Shown here piece after piece: positions 35,836 to 42,825 of a stretch of 64,000 bases of DNA; positions within the stretch are counted from its first letter, which is position 1, and each line of letters begins with the position of its first letter. The translations under genes were made by a program, and so were the position numbers. Source of the stretch: Streptomyces mangrovi. GTDB lineage: Bacteria > Actinomycetota > Actinomycetes > Streptomycetales > Streptomycetaceae. The notes beneath the pieces are model-generated. The model was not told the origin of the DNA, searched no databases, and was given only the letters and a program-made list of their open reading frames with translations. The stretch is taken from contig NZ_FOSG01000015.1 of the NCBI RefSeq assembly GCF_900114215.1, positions 62,001 through 126,000 of the forward strand, in the 5' to 3' direction.

Positions 35836-37097
35836 TCTACGACGTCCTGTCCCATCTGTGCGCCCTCGTCGGGCTGGCCGCGTTCTGCTACAAGCTCCCC
35901 GAACTCCTGCGGCGCAGGGGCGACCCGGCCCTGTGGGCCCTGGAGATCTACTTCCTGTGCTCCGGGATCAGCTTCCTCATCGACCTCAACTGGCTGCGCG
36001 ACGACGTCTCCCGCCTGTTCGGCTACCCGAACCTCACCACACTCCTGACGCAGGCCGCCGTGGTCGTGCTGACGGCCGCCCAGCAGGTCGTACTGGTCCA
36101 CTGGTCGCATCCGCCCGAGCGGGCGGCGGTCCTGGCGAGGCGGCGCGTGCTGGCGTTCTCCGCCGCGCTGGCGGTCCTGGTCGTGCTGTTCTTCGTCGTG
36201 GAGCCCTACCGGCAGACCGCCTCCGCCGAGGGCACCCTGCTGAGCAACATGCGGGACCGCGACTACGCGGGATACCTGCTCCTCTACATCACCGTCTGCG
36301 CGGTGGGGCAGGTCGGGGCCGTACGGCTGTCCTACCGCTACGCGCGCATCGCCCGCCGCACCTGGCTGCGCGCGGGCATGTGGACGGTCACCGCCGGCGC
36401 CTCGCTCATCCTGCTCTACTGCGCCATCCGCTACACCCAGATCACCGGCACCCAGCTCGGCCACGACATGAGCGCCTGGGAGCCCGCGTACTGGCTGGCC
36501 GGGAGCGTGGGGGCACTGCTGCAGGTGTTCGGCTGGACGGTGCCGTCCTGGGGGCCCGCCCTCTCCGGCCGGCTGCGCGGCTACCGCTCCTACCTGCGAC
36601 TGCGCCCCCTGTGGTGGGCCCTGTACGAGGCGGTGCCGGCGATCGCGCTCGAACCGCCGCCCAGGCGGCCGCTGGACCTGCTCCCGCCGGCCGGCCTCGA
36701 CTACCGGCTCCACCGGCGCGTCATCGAGATCCTCGACGGCTGCCACGCCCTGGGCCCGCACCTGCCGCGCGGCACGGAACGGGGCTCCCCCGCCGACGAG
36801 GCCCGGCTGCTGAGGTCCGCCCTCGACGCGCGGGCCGGGGCCCCGGCGGACCCCCCGCCCTCCCTGCCCGCCGCACCGCCCCCGCCGGCCGAACACCGGG
36901 GCGGCTCCGGCAGCTCGGGCGGCTTCGCGCAGGAGGTGGCCTGGCTGTCCGAGGTGGCCAGGGCCTTCGCCCGGCTCCCCGCCGCCCGCCCGGCCGCCTC
37001 ACGGGCCGCGGCAGAACGGACCGCAGCCGAACGGGCGGCCTCCGAACAGGCGGCATCCGAACGGGCCGCAGCACCGCGGGGAAGCGATCACTCCTGA
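35832..37097 (+). CDS. Seven-helix membrane protein (MAB_1171c/DUF6545-like)
   Basis: 421 residues. Seven hydrophobic segments fill residues 1-240 (from VLSHLCALVGLAAFCYKLPEL to AYWLAGSVGALLQVFGW), then a cytoplasmic C-terminal domain of about 180 residues ending in an Ala/Glu/Arg-rich tail (AAERTAAERAASEQAASERAA). From memory it resembles the so-called MAB_1171c putative transporter family that sits beside ImmA-type peptidases in actinomycetes. Seven helices plus a cytoplasmic tail also suit a receptor. ATG 35832 lies in the ImmA stop, so the two are made together. Confidence 0.75.
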   Translation: MIYDVLSHLCALVGLAAFCYKLPELLRRRGDPALWALEIYFLCSGISFLIDLNWLRDDVSRLFGYPNLTTLLTQAAVVVLTAAQQVVLVHWSHPPERAAVLARRRVLAFSAALAVLVVLFFVVEPYRQTASAEGTLLSNMRDRDYAGYLLLYITVCAVGQVGAVRLSYRYARIARRTWLRAGMWTVTAGASLILLYCAIRYTQITGTQLGHDMSAWEPAYWLAGSVGALLQVFGWTVPSWGPALSGRLRGYRSYLRLRPLWWALYEAVPAIALEPPPRRPLDLLPPAGLDYRLHRRVIEILDGCHALGPHLPRGTERGSPADEARLLRSALDARAGAPADPPPSLPAAPPPPAEHRGGSGSSGGFAQEVAWLSEVARAFARLPAARPAASRAAAERTAAERAASEQAASERAAAPRGSDHS

Positions 37098-37169
37098 TCC
37101 CTGCCCCTGCCTCCCGATCCCCGCCTCCTGACTCCTGGCTCCGCCAGGACCGAACCCGCCAGGAAACCG

Positions 37170-38144
37170 ATGGAACCCCGCCCGCCCTCTCCGCCGGACG
37201 TCCGCGCCATGACGGCCGAACTCCTCGCGCTCGACCGGACGCTGGGAGCACGCCACGCCGCTCCCGTGGCGCTGCGGTCCGTGCGGGCGGTCGAGGCGGC
37301 CGAGGCGGTGGGGGCCCTCGGCACAGCGGCCGCGGACCCGGCGGACCTCGCCGACCTCGCGGAGTTCTTCGAGGTCGCCGCCTGGATCCTGTTCGACGCC
37401 GAGCGGCACGGGCCGTCGTACCGCCTCAACCGGCGGGCGCTCGCCCTGACCCGCCGCCTGCCCGGGGAGGAGCGCTCCATCGAGCTGCTGGTGCTCTCCG
37501 TGCTGAGCATGCAGCAGGCCCACCTCATGCGCCCCCGCGCGTCCCTGCGCACCTCCGCGGCCGTCCTGGCCGGGCGGGACCTGCCGCCGCGGGTGGCCGC
37601 CCTGTTCCATGTGCGCCAGGCGCGCGCGTACGCCCAGCTCGGCGACGGGGCGCGGGCGCTGCGCTCCCTCGACACCGCCCGGGAGATGTCCGCGGACGGC
37701 CCCTCGAAGCGGGATCCCGCCTGGAGCTGGTGGTTCGACCGCGCCGAACTCGACGGCCACCACGGGCTCGTCCTGGCCGACCTGGGGGACGCGGAGGGGG
37801 CCGCGGCCCTGCTCCACGCGGCCGTCGCGTCCGACGGCGGTCCCGCCTACCGCGCCCTGTTCGCCGCCGACCTCGCCCGCGTCCTGGCCCGCGCGGGCGC
37901 GTGGCGCGAGACGGACGCCCTGCTGTCCGCCCTGGCGGAGAGCGCTCCCCGCATGGGGTCCGTACGCGCCCTGAACTCCCTGCGGCAGGCGGTCGCCGCC
38001 GTCGGGGAGGGCCGCCGGGTGCCGCGCGCGCTGCGCGGCACCACCGAAGACCTGGCCGGGCTGCTCGCACGGGAACTCCCCCGCGGGCGGCCCGGTGAGG
38101 AAGAAGTCCACCACCCGCCCACCGAGCCGACGGAGTCCCGATGA
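37170..38144 (+). CDS. TPR-like helical repeat protein
   Basis: 324 residues, all helical in appearance, with a repeated pattern of Ala/Leu-rich helix pairs such as HVRQARAYAQLGDGARALRSLDTA and LVLADLGDAEGAAALLHAAV. It resembles the C-terminal halves of actinomycete XRE-TPR regulators but has no DNA-binding domain. AGGA lies close before ATG 37170, 72 nt after the seven-helix gene; its stop overlaps the DUF3574 gene (ATGA). Possible adaptor for the ImmA or membrane protein; no direct evidence. Confidence 0.65.
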   Translation: MEPRPPSPPDVRAMTAELLALDRTLGARHAAPVALRSVRAVEAAEAVGALGTAAADPADLADLAEFFEVAAWILFDAERHGPSYRLNRRALALTRRLPGEERSIELLVLSVLSMQQAHLMRPRASLRTSAAVLAGRDLPPRVAALFHVRQARAYAQLGDGARALRSLDTAREMSADGPSKRDPAWSWWFDRAELDGHHGLVLADLGDAEGAAALLHAAVASDGGPAYRALFAADLARVLARAGAWRETDALLSALAESAPRMGSVRALNSLRQAVAAVGEGRRVPRALRGTTEDLAGLLARELPRGRPGEEEVHHPPTEPTESR

Positions 38145-38653
38145 CACCGCACACCTCCCGCCCCGCCCGCCGCACCCGCCTCGCCGTCCTGCTGGCGGCC
38201 CTGCTCTGCGCGGCGGGCGCGTCCACCGCGTTCACCACCACGCTCCAGACGGGGGACGCCAGACCCGCCGCCGCCCGCGCCGAGGTGTCCGGGACGTCCG
38301 GGACGTACAAGTCCCCCCACACCGAGCCGTACGTGCGCACCCAGCTCTTCTTCGGCACCGGCCGCCACGGCGGCGAGCCGCCGATCACCGAGGAGCAGTT
38401 CATGGACTTCCTGAACAAGTACGTCACCCCGCGCTTCCCCGACGGCCTCACCCTCCAGGAGGGCTACGGCCAGTGGCGCGACAGGACCGGCTCCATCAAC
38501 GGCGAGCGCTCCTACGAGCTGATCCTGCTCTACCCCCGCGAGCAGGCCGAGGCCCGCGACGCCGACATCGAGTACCTCCGGAACCGGTACACCAGGATGT
38601 ACGAGCTGGAGTCCGTCGGCCGGGTGGACGAGCAGGTGCGCGCCGACTTCTGA
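38141..38653 (+). CDS. Secreted DUF3574 protein
   Basis: 170 residues. Signal peptide RRTRLAVLLAALLCAAGASTA (about 10-31), spacer to about 60, then a DUF3574 core: VRTQLFFGTGRHGG, VTPRFPDGLTLQEGYGQW and SYELILLYPREQAEARDADI. Function of the domain is not known. Its start is inside the stop of the TPR-like gene, which ties this exported protein to the ImmA cassette. A strong hairpin follows. Confidence 0.8.
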   Translation: MTPHTSRPARRTRLAVLLAALLCAAGASTAFTTTLQTGDARPAAARAEVSGTSGTYKSPHTEPYVRTQLFFGTGRHGGEPPITEEQFMDFLNKYVTPRFPDGLTLQEGYGQWRDRTGSINGERSYELILLYPREQAEARDADIEYLRNRYTRMYELESVGRVDEQVRADF

Positions 38654-38675
38654 GGCCCCGCCTCCCCGCCCGTGT

Positions 38676-38714
38676 CCCGTCCCCCGCCGGATCGTTGTTC
38701 CGGCGGGGGACGGG
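38676..38714 (+). terminator. Terminator after ImmA/DUF3574 cassette
   Basis: 15-bp perfect stem, arms 38676-38690 and 38700-38714, 9-nt loop. Confidence 0.8.
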
Positions 38715-38812
38715 TTCCGGCATCGAGGCCCTCACCTGGCGCATGATGGTGGCGTCCCCCGTGAGGCAGGCAGTCCGGCACGAACGTGCACGGCCACAGC
38801 GAGGGACCAACC

Positions 38813-39410
38813 GTGAAAGATCCCGTGACGACACCGCTGCCCGACCGGGGACCGTACGACATGCTCCACACCTACGCGCGGATCGAGCAGACCGGACTGC
38901 CCGAGGGCCTGCGAGCCGAGCTCATCGGAGAGGAGGTTCATCCCTCCGAGACCCACGAACCACCACAACTGGATCTACAGCGAGCTGCACCACCTTCTCG
39001 CCCATCACTCCAGGGAACGCGGCTGGTCCGTCACCAACACCACCACCGTCGCCCTCCCCGCCACCGGCGAGCGCTACGTCCCCGATCTCCTGATCTGCGA
39101 GTCGGCCGTGCTGCGCGACGCCCGGGAGTGGCAGGTCCCCGCCGAGGACGTGCTGCTCGTCGGTGAGATCACCTCGATGTCCACGGTCCTGCGCGACCGC
39201 AAGAACAAGGCGCAGGGCTACGGCCGGTCGCGCGTACCGCTCTACCTGCTGGTGGACCCGCTGGACGGGGAGGGAAGCGCGACGGTGTTCGCCGAGCCGG
39301 ACGGTTCCGGCCGCTACCGGGTGGAGCACCGGGTGCTGTTCGGCGAGAGGTTCACGCTCCCCGAGCCGTTCGGCCTGGAGATCGACACCTCGGTCCTCCG
39401 CCCGGAGTGA
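38813..39410 (+). pseudogene. Uma2-family nuclease gene, frameshifted
   Basis: The N-terminal part (VKDPVTTPLPDRGPYDML to RAELIGEEVH) is in one frame. From about 38946 the family sequence goes on in the +1 frame: NHHNWIYSELHHLLAHHS, GERYVPDLLICE, VLLVGEITSMST, GYGRSRVPLYLLVDPL. The break lies between about 38925 and 38946, near the expected V-H-M-S-P segment, and fits one extra base or two missing ones. The Uma2 fold is of the PD-(D/E)xK nuclease type; the usual acidic residues are seen in the second part. GAGGGA lies 6 nt before GTG 38813. Either a real pseudogene or a sequencing error. Confidence 0.8.
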
Positions 39411-39414
39411 CCTC

Positions 39415-39451
39415 GCGCCGGCGCCGTCCCCATCGCGGACGGCGCCGGCGC
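39415..39451 (+). terminator. Terminator after Uma2 gene
   Basis: 15-bp perfect stem, arms 39415-39429 and 39437-39451, 7-nt loop, directly after the stop. Confidence 0.75.
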
Positions 39452-39734
39452 CCCGTAATGGGCGATCCGCCGCCCGATCTCCCTCAGGTCCGTTCCCTCG
39501 TCCATCCCCGCACCTCCGTGAATCAAGGACATCCGCTTGATTCACGGACTGCTCCGGCCTCCATTCACCAGACAGCGCCGCACGTGCGTCTCACCGCGCC
39601 GGGCCGCGCCACCGGCCCCGGCCCGGAACGGCGGGCAAGCCCCTTCGACGCATCGGCTCCGGCCCGTCCCTGCCACACGGCACAGCGGCGGCCGCGAGGG
39701 TCCCTTTCGCCGGAACCCCTGCTCCCAAAACGAA
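39452..39734. other. Non-coding stretch between Uma2 terminator and VOC promoter
   Basis: About 280 bp without a credible gene. The only structured element is the 28-nt inverted repeat at 39518-39545; the rest is unremarkable G+C-rich DNA that becomes AT-richer near 39725. Confidence 0.4.
39518..39545. promoter_or_regulatory. 28-nt inverted repeat, possible operator
   Basis: GTGAATCAAG at 39518-39527 and its exact complement CTTGATTCAC at 39536-39545 with an 8-nt spacer. The arms are AT-rich for this genome and there is no T-run, so a protein-binding dyad is more likely than a terminator. Confidence 0.45.
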
Positions 39735-39763
39735 TTGAGCGAAGGAATCGCCTCGCTTACGGT
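39735..39763 (+). promoter_or_regulatory. Promoter of VOC gene
   Basis: TTGAGC at 39735-39740, a 17-bp spacer, and TACGGT at 39758-39763, followed by 6 nt and ATG 39770. The best consensus-like promoter in the window; the transcript should be leaderless. Confidence 0.7.
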
Positions 39764-39769
39764 TGGCCG

Positions 39770-40204
39770 ATGGCATCGCTCAGACAGGTCCAGGTCACCT
39801 TCGACTGCGCGGAACCGGAGCGCCTCGCCCGCTTCTGGTGCGAGGTACTGGGGTACGTCGTACCGCCGCCCCCGGAGGGGTTCGCCACCTGGGACGACTA
39901 CAGCGGCTCGCTGCCGCCCGAGGAGCGGGACTCGTGGTTCGCCTGCGTCGATCCCTCCGGTGCGGGCCCGCGGCTGTTCTTCCAGCGCGTTCCCGAGGGC
40001 AAGACCGCCAAGAACCGGGTGCACCTCGACGTGCGGGCCGGCGCCGGGCTCGTGGGTGACGAGCGCCTGGCCACCCTTGAGGCCGAATGCGCACGGCTGA
40101 TGGCTCTCGGCGCGAAACACGTGCTGACGCAGCGCGCCGACGGCGTCAACGAGTCGTGCATCACGATGCAGGACATCGAGGGCAACGAGTTCTGCCTCGA
40201 CTGA
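39770..40204 (+). CDS. VOC (glyoxalase-like) family protein
   Basis: 144 residues. One VOC module: RQVQVTFDCAEPERLARFWCEVLGYVV, PRLFFQRVPEGKTAKNRVHLDV and a C-terminal MQDIEGNEFCLD with the metal-site Glu. The two paired beta-alpha-beta-beta-beta units make one barrel, as in glyoxalases and antibiotic-resistance proteins. Substrate unknown. The start is fixed by the leaderless promoter. Confidence 0.88.
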   Translation: MASLRQVQVTFDCAEPERLARFWCEVLGYVVPPPPEGFATWDDYSGSLPPEERDSWFACVDPSGAGPRLFFQRVPEGKTAKNRVHLDVRAGAGLVGDERLATLEAECARLMALGAKHVLTQRADGVNESCITMQDIEGNEFCLD

Positions 40205-40263
40205 CCGCCCTCCGCGAACGGACCCGCGAAGCCCCGGAACTCCCTCGACTCCTCCGGCCGGTG

Positions 40264-40884
40264 TCAGTCCTGCGAGTTCGCCTGACCGTGCGCGATGTCG
40301 ACGACGATCCGGTTCTCTTCGGCCTTCACCCGGAACCCCGCCCGGCCGCCGCCTTCGGGGTCCACACCGATCCCTACACCCATCTCTCCCTCGAAGACCC
40401 CCAGGTCCCGTACCTCGCGGATGGCGGAAGTGCCTTCCCGGTCCTCGAAGGTGCTCCGCGGTGTGACTCCGACGAAGACGATCTTCAGCCGGTGCTCGCC
40501 GGCGATGCGGACCTCCTCGCCCAGCCCGCCGTGGCGCAGCGTGTCCACGTACTCGGCGAAGTAGTCCGGAACCCCGTCCGCGAACTCGAAGCTGATCCGG
40601 TCGTACGCGTCGTGGCCGCTCACCCGTACGTCCTTGAGCGCCGGAGCGGCGGACGCGCCCGTCCACCGGCCCTCCCCCGACTTCCTGGACGCGTCCTGCG
40701 GGGCTCCCGCCGGCCGGTCGCCCGCCTCCGGGGACGGCGAGGGGGCGCCGGGGCCGGAGACGCTCGCGGACTCCTCGGCCGTGGGGACGGGCTCCCCGGC
40801 GCTGTTCGGGCCCCCGCCGCCGCAGCCGGCCATGAGCAGGACGGCCGCGAGGGTGGTCGCGGACAGGGCGCAACGGCGCGGCAT
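40264..40884 (-). CDS. AMIN-like domain lipoprotein
   Basis: 206 residues. Signal peptide with lipobox-like LLMAGC, then a Ser/Pro/Gly-rich linker and a beta-rich domain from about residue 85 (VRVSGHDAYDRISFEFADGVPDYFAEYV, ENRIVVDIAHG) that resembles AMIN-type domains of wall-binding proteins. Likely attached to the outer membrane face. GGAG lies 6 nt before ATG 40884. It is convergent with the VOC gene. Confidence 0.78.
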   Translation of the reverse strand: MPRRCALSATTLAAVLLMAGCGGGGPNSAGEPVPTAEESASVSGPGAPSPSPEAGDRPAGAPQDASRKSGEGRWTGASAAPALKDVRVSGHDAYDRISFEFADGVPDYFAEYVDTLRHGGLGEEVRIAGEHRLKIVFVGVTPRSTFEDREGTSAIREVRDLGVFEGEMGVGIGVDPEGGGRAGFRVKAEENRIVVDIAHGQANSQD

Positions 40885-41067
40885 GGTGAACTCCGCTAAG
40901 TGGGCGACCGGATGAGGACGGCTTGGGGATCCCGCAGGTAAACGGTCACACAGGGGGTGATCCTCTACCAAGAGCGGACGCCCCTCCGGAAGTCGCCGTA
41001 CCGCTCCGGTGCGCCCCGCACCGGGTGGGCGTCCCCTCCCCACCCGGCAGGCGCGCGGCCGTGCGGG

Positions 41068-41181
41068 TCAGCCGCGGTGGGCGGCCTGGGCCAGGAGGAC
41101 CACGGCCACGGTGGAGACGGTCACCAGGAGGCTGGTCCAGGTGCACGACTCCAGGCGCCTACGGCGCGTGCGGTGGGACAT
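41068..41181 (-). CDS. 37-residue single-pass membrane peptide
   Basis: MSHRTRRRRLESCTW followed by the helix TSLLVTVSTVAVVLLAQA. It starts at ATG 41181, sharing one base with the stop of the upstream gene (TGATG), a strong coupling signal. Arg-rich N-terminus should stay inside. Too short for usual gene calling, but coupling and composition support it. No family known. Confidence 0.55.
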   Translation of the reverse strand: MSHRTRRRRLESCTWTSLLVTVSTVAVVLLAQAAHRG

Positions 41182-41675
41182 CACCCCCGGCACCCTCTCC
41201 GGTCCGGGCAGCCGAACGGGGCTGTGTGGTCGGCGGGTTCGGCAGGTCGGGCCGGTTCGGCGATACGGCGGGCGTGGATGGTGAGGGCGGCGGTCTCGTA
41301 CGTCCAGCCGGGCCCGGTGTCCGCCTCGGCCCGGACGCGGGCCGGGTCGTGGAAGACCGGCGGGGCCAGGCAGCCGCGCATCCCGCGCAGTATCGCGGGC
41401 ACGTCCTGCCCGAGCAGTACGCCGTGGAGCAGGCGCGGCAGGAGCCGGTACGGGTCCTGCTCCGGCCGTACGGTCCAGCACAGCCGGTACCAGTGCCCGG
41501 CGCCGGGAGGCGGCGCGGCGGCGGGTTCTGGCGCACCGGGCGCGGGGTGGCACGGGCAGGCGCACGCCAGGTGGCGGACGCCGGGGACACCGCTGTCGCG
41601 CGGTTCGCCGTCGGCGCAGCGCCCGTGCCGGCCGATCACGCAGGACGGGGAGCGGTACTCCGTCTCGTTCACCAT
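41181..41675 (-). CDS. Hypothetical cysteine/histidine-rich protein
   Basis: 164 residues. The first 50 residues are rich in Cys and His (PSCVIGRHGRCADGE, HLACACPCHP), possibly a metal-binding knuckle; a Pro/Ala linker and a second half with WYRLCWTVRPEQDPYRLLPRLLHGVLLG follow. No family recognised. ATG 41675 overlaps the upstream stop by 7 nt. Middle gene of a three-gene coupled unit. Confidence 0.6.
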   Translation of the reverse strand: MVNETEYRSPSCVIGRHGRCADGEPRDSGVPGVRHLACACPCHPAPGAPEPAAAPPPGAGHWYRLCWTVRPEQDPYRLLPRLLHGVLLGQDVPAILRGMRGCLAPPVFHDPARVRAEADTGPGWTYETAALTIHARRIAEPARPAEPADHTAPFGCPDRRGCRG

Positions 41676-42064
41676 CGGGCACCCCCGGCCGCCGCGTGGA
41701 TGTTCCGGGTGTCCAGGTCCAGGCCCATGGTCGCCAGCCACAGCACCCGCCTCCGTCGCCGCCGCGCCGCCCGTTCGTGGGCCGTCCGCTCGTGGGCCGC
41801 CCAGTACGGCCGCACCAGCGCCGAGTCCGCCCCGTCCAGGGGCCGGGCCTGCTCACGGCTGTACGGCGAACGCGGCGCCGGGATCCGGGCGACGGCACTC
41901 GCGCCGGTCGGCGCGGGCCGGGCGGAGGCCGTCCGGCGCAGGGGCGCCGGGGCCTGGACGGGGGTCCTGCGGTGTCGGCCGCTGGCCGGAAGCAGCCGGG
42001 CGAGCAGCGCTGCGAGGACAGGACGGCGTGCCCGTCCGAGGGCACGCGCGATAAGGTCGCGCAC
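41669..42064 (-). CDS. Hypothetical basic protein
   Basis: 131 residues from GTG 42064, chosen because AGGAG lies 8 nt upstream. RDLIARALGRARRPVLAALLARLLP forms an amphipathic or membrane-proximal N-terminus; the rest is Arg/Ala/Pro-rich with HERTAHERAARRRRRR and a final hydrophobic VLWLATMGLDLDT. No known domain. First gene of a coupled three-gene unit divergent from two GntR regulators, which may control it. Confidence 0.55.
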   Translation of the reverse strand: MRDLIARALGRARRPVLAALLARLLPASGRHRRTPVQAPAPLRRTASARPAPTGASAVARIPAPRSPYSREQARPLDGADSALVRPYWAAHERTAHERAARRRRRRVLWLATMGLDLDTRNIHAAAGGARW

Positions 42065-42233
42065 GTCATCAACTCCTGTGTAGTTGGTGGCCACGCCCCC
42101 GGACCGGTTGCGTCGGTCGCGGGGGTCTTTCCGTTCCGGCGTGAAGCAAATCACACCGTGATGTATCTAGATGTATCACGATGTAGATAGAGCTAGCCAT
42201 GCGAACTGTTGTATGACTAGCTAGCTTCAAGGC
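42065..42233. promoter_or_regulatory. AT-rich divergent control region
   Basis: 169 bp between the three small genes and the first GntR gene, much more AT-rich than its surroundings. It holds three phased 10-bp repeats (42160-42189), two GCTAGC palindromes (42192-42197 and inside 42219-42226) and TAGCTT at 42222-42227, 6 nt before ATG 42234, so the GntR transcript may be leaderless. Confidence 0.5.
42160..42189 (+). repeat. Three phased 10-bp repeats
   Basis: GATGTATCTA, GATGTATCAC and GATGTAGATA follow each other without gap. One helical turn per unit suits repeated binding of a regulator on one DNA face. Confidence 0.7.
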
Positions 42234-42485
42234 ATGAGCCTTGATCCGGAGTCGGGACGCCCGCTGTACATGCAACTGGCGGATGTGATCGAAGCGAAGA
42301 TCGCGAGCGGTGAGTACGCGCCGGACCGGATGATCCCGACTCCGGCCCGCCTCTCCGAGGAGTACGGGATCGCCCAGATGACCGCGCGCCGCGCCATGCG
42401 CGAACTGCGGGAGCGCGAGCTCGTCTACACAGTGCCCGGCAAGGGTTCCTACGTCGTTCCCGAGCCCAAGACCTCAGACGGCTGA
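42234..42485 (+). CDS. One-domain GntR-type regulator 1
   Basis: 83 residues, only the winged helix-turn-helix: PLYMQLADVIEAKIASGEYAPDR, ARLSEEYGIAQMTARRAMRELRE and the wing ELVYTVPGKGSYVV. No effector domain, so it may work as a dimer without ligand or with a partner such as the next gene product. Start ATG 42234, leaderless by position of TAGCTT. The AT-rich repeat region just upstream is the likely binding site. Confidence 0.82.
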   Translation: MSLDPESGRPLYMQLADVIEAKIASGEYAPDRMIPTPARLSEEYGIAQMTARRAMRELRERELVYTVPGKGSYVVPEPKTSDG

Positions 42486-42489
42486 CCCC

Positions 42490-42726
42490 TTGATCGACTT
42501 CGCCTCCGACGTACCCCGGTGGATGCAGGTGGCCGACGTGATCCGGCAGCGGATCGCCGACGGCACCTACCCGCCGCGCACCCGCGTGCCCTCGGTGATC
42601 CAGTTACAGGCCGAGTTCGGCATCGCACAGGCCACCGCGCAGAAGGTGCTCACCCGGCTGCGCGCGGAGGGCGCCACGTACACCGTGCCGGGTCTCGGCA
42701 GCTTCGTGGCCGAGACCGAGGAATAG
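42490..42726 (+). CDS. One-domain GntR-type regulator 2, TTA-containing
   Basis: 78 residues, paralogue of the preceding gene: WMQVADVIRQRIADGTYPPRTR, IQLQAEFGIAQATAQKVLTRLRAEG and YTVPGLGSFVAE. It begins at a TTG 4 nt after the first regulator's stop, so coupling is likely. A TTA leucine codon at 42604-42606 (IQLQ) makes it depend on the bldA tRNA in Streptomyces. It may act with or against regulator 1. Confidence 0.78.
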   Translation: MIDFASDVPRWMQVADVIRQRIADGTYPPRTRVPSVIQLQAEFGIAQATAQKVLTRLRAEGATYTVPGLGSFVAETEE

Positions 42727-42742
42727 GTCCGTAGACGAACGG

Positions 42743-42775
42743 CGGGCCCGGAACGCATCTCGCGTTCCGGGCCCG
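42743..42775. terminator. Bidirectional terminator
   Basis: 14-bp perfect stem, arms 42743-42756 and 42762-42775, 5-nt loop, between the GntR genes and the 3' end of the betaine operon. Confidence 0.8.
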
Positions 42776-42825
42776 TGGCCGTGGGGGCTGCCCCCTGCGG
42801 GGCGGGTCCTTACGGGGCCGGTTCC

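Noticed and set aside
39314..39505. Minus-strand frame of 63 codons with GGAGG before ATG 39505
   Set aside because: It crosses the 15-bp terminator hairpin of the Uma2 gene, which explains the palindromic Ala/Pro part of its translation, and then runs antisense to Uma2.
41000..42800. Integrated plasmid or AICE around the GntR genes
   Set aside because: No integrase, excisionase, replication gene, tRNA attachment site or flanking direct repeat is visible; left as a speculation within a finding only.
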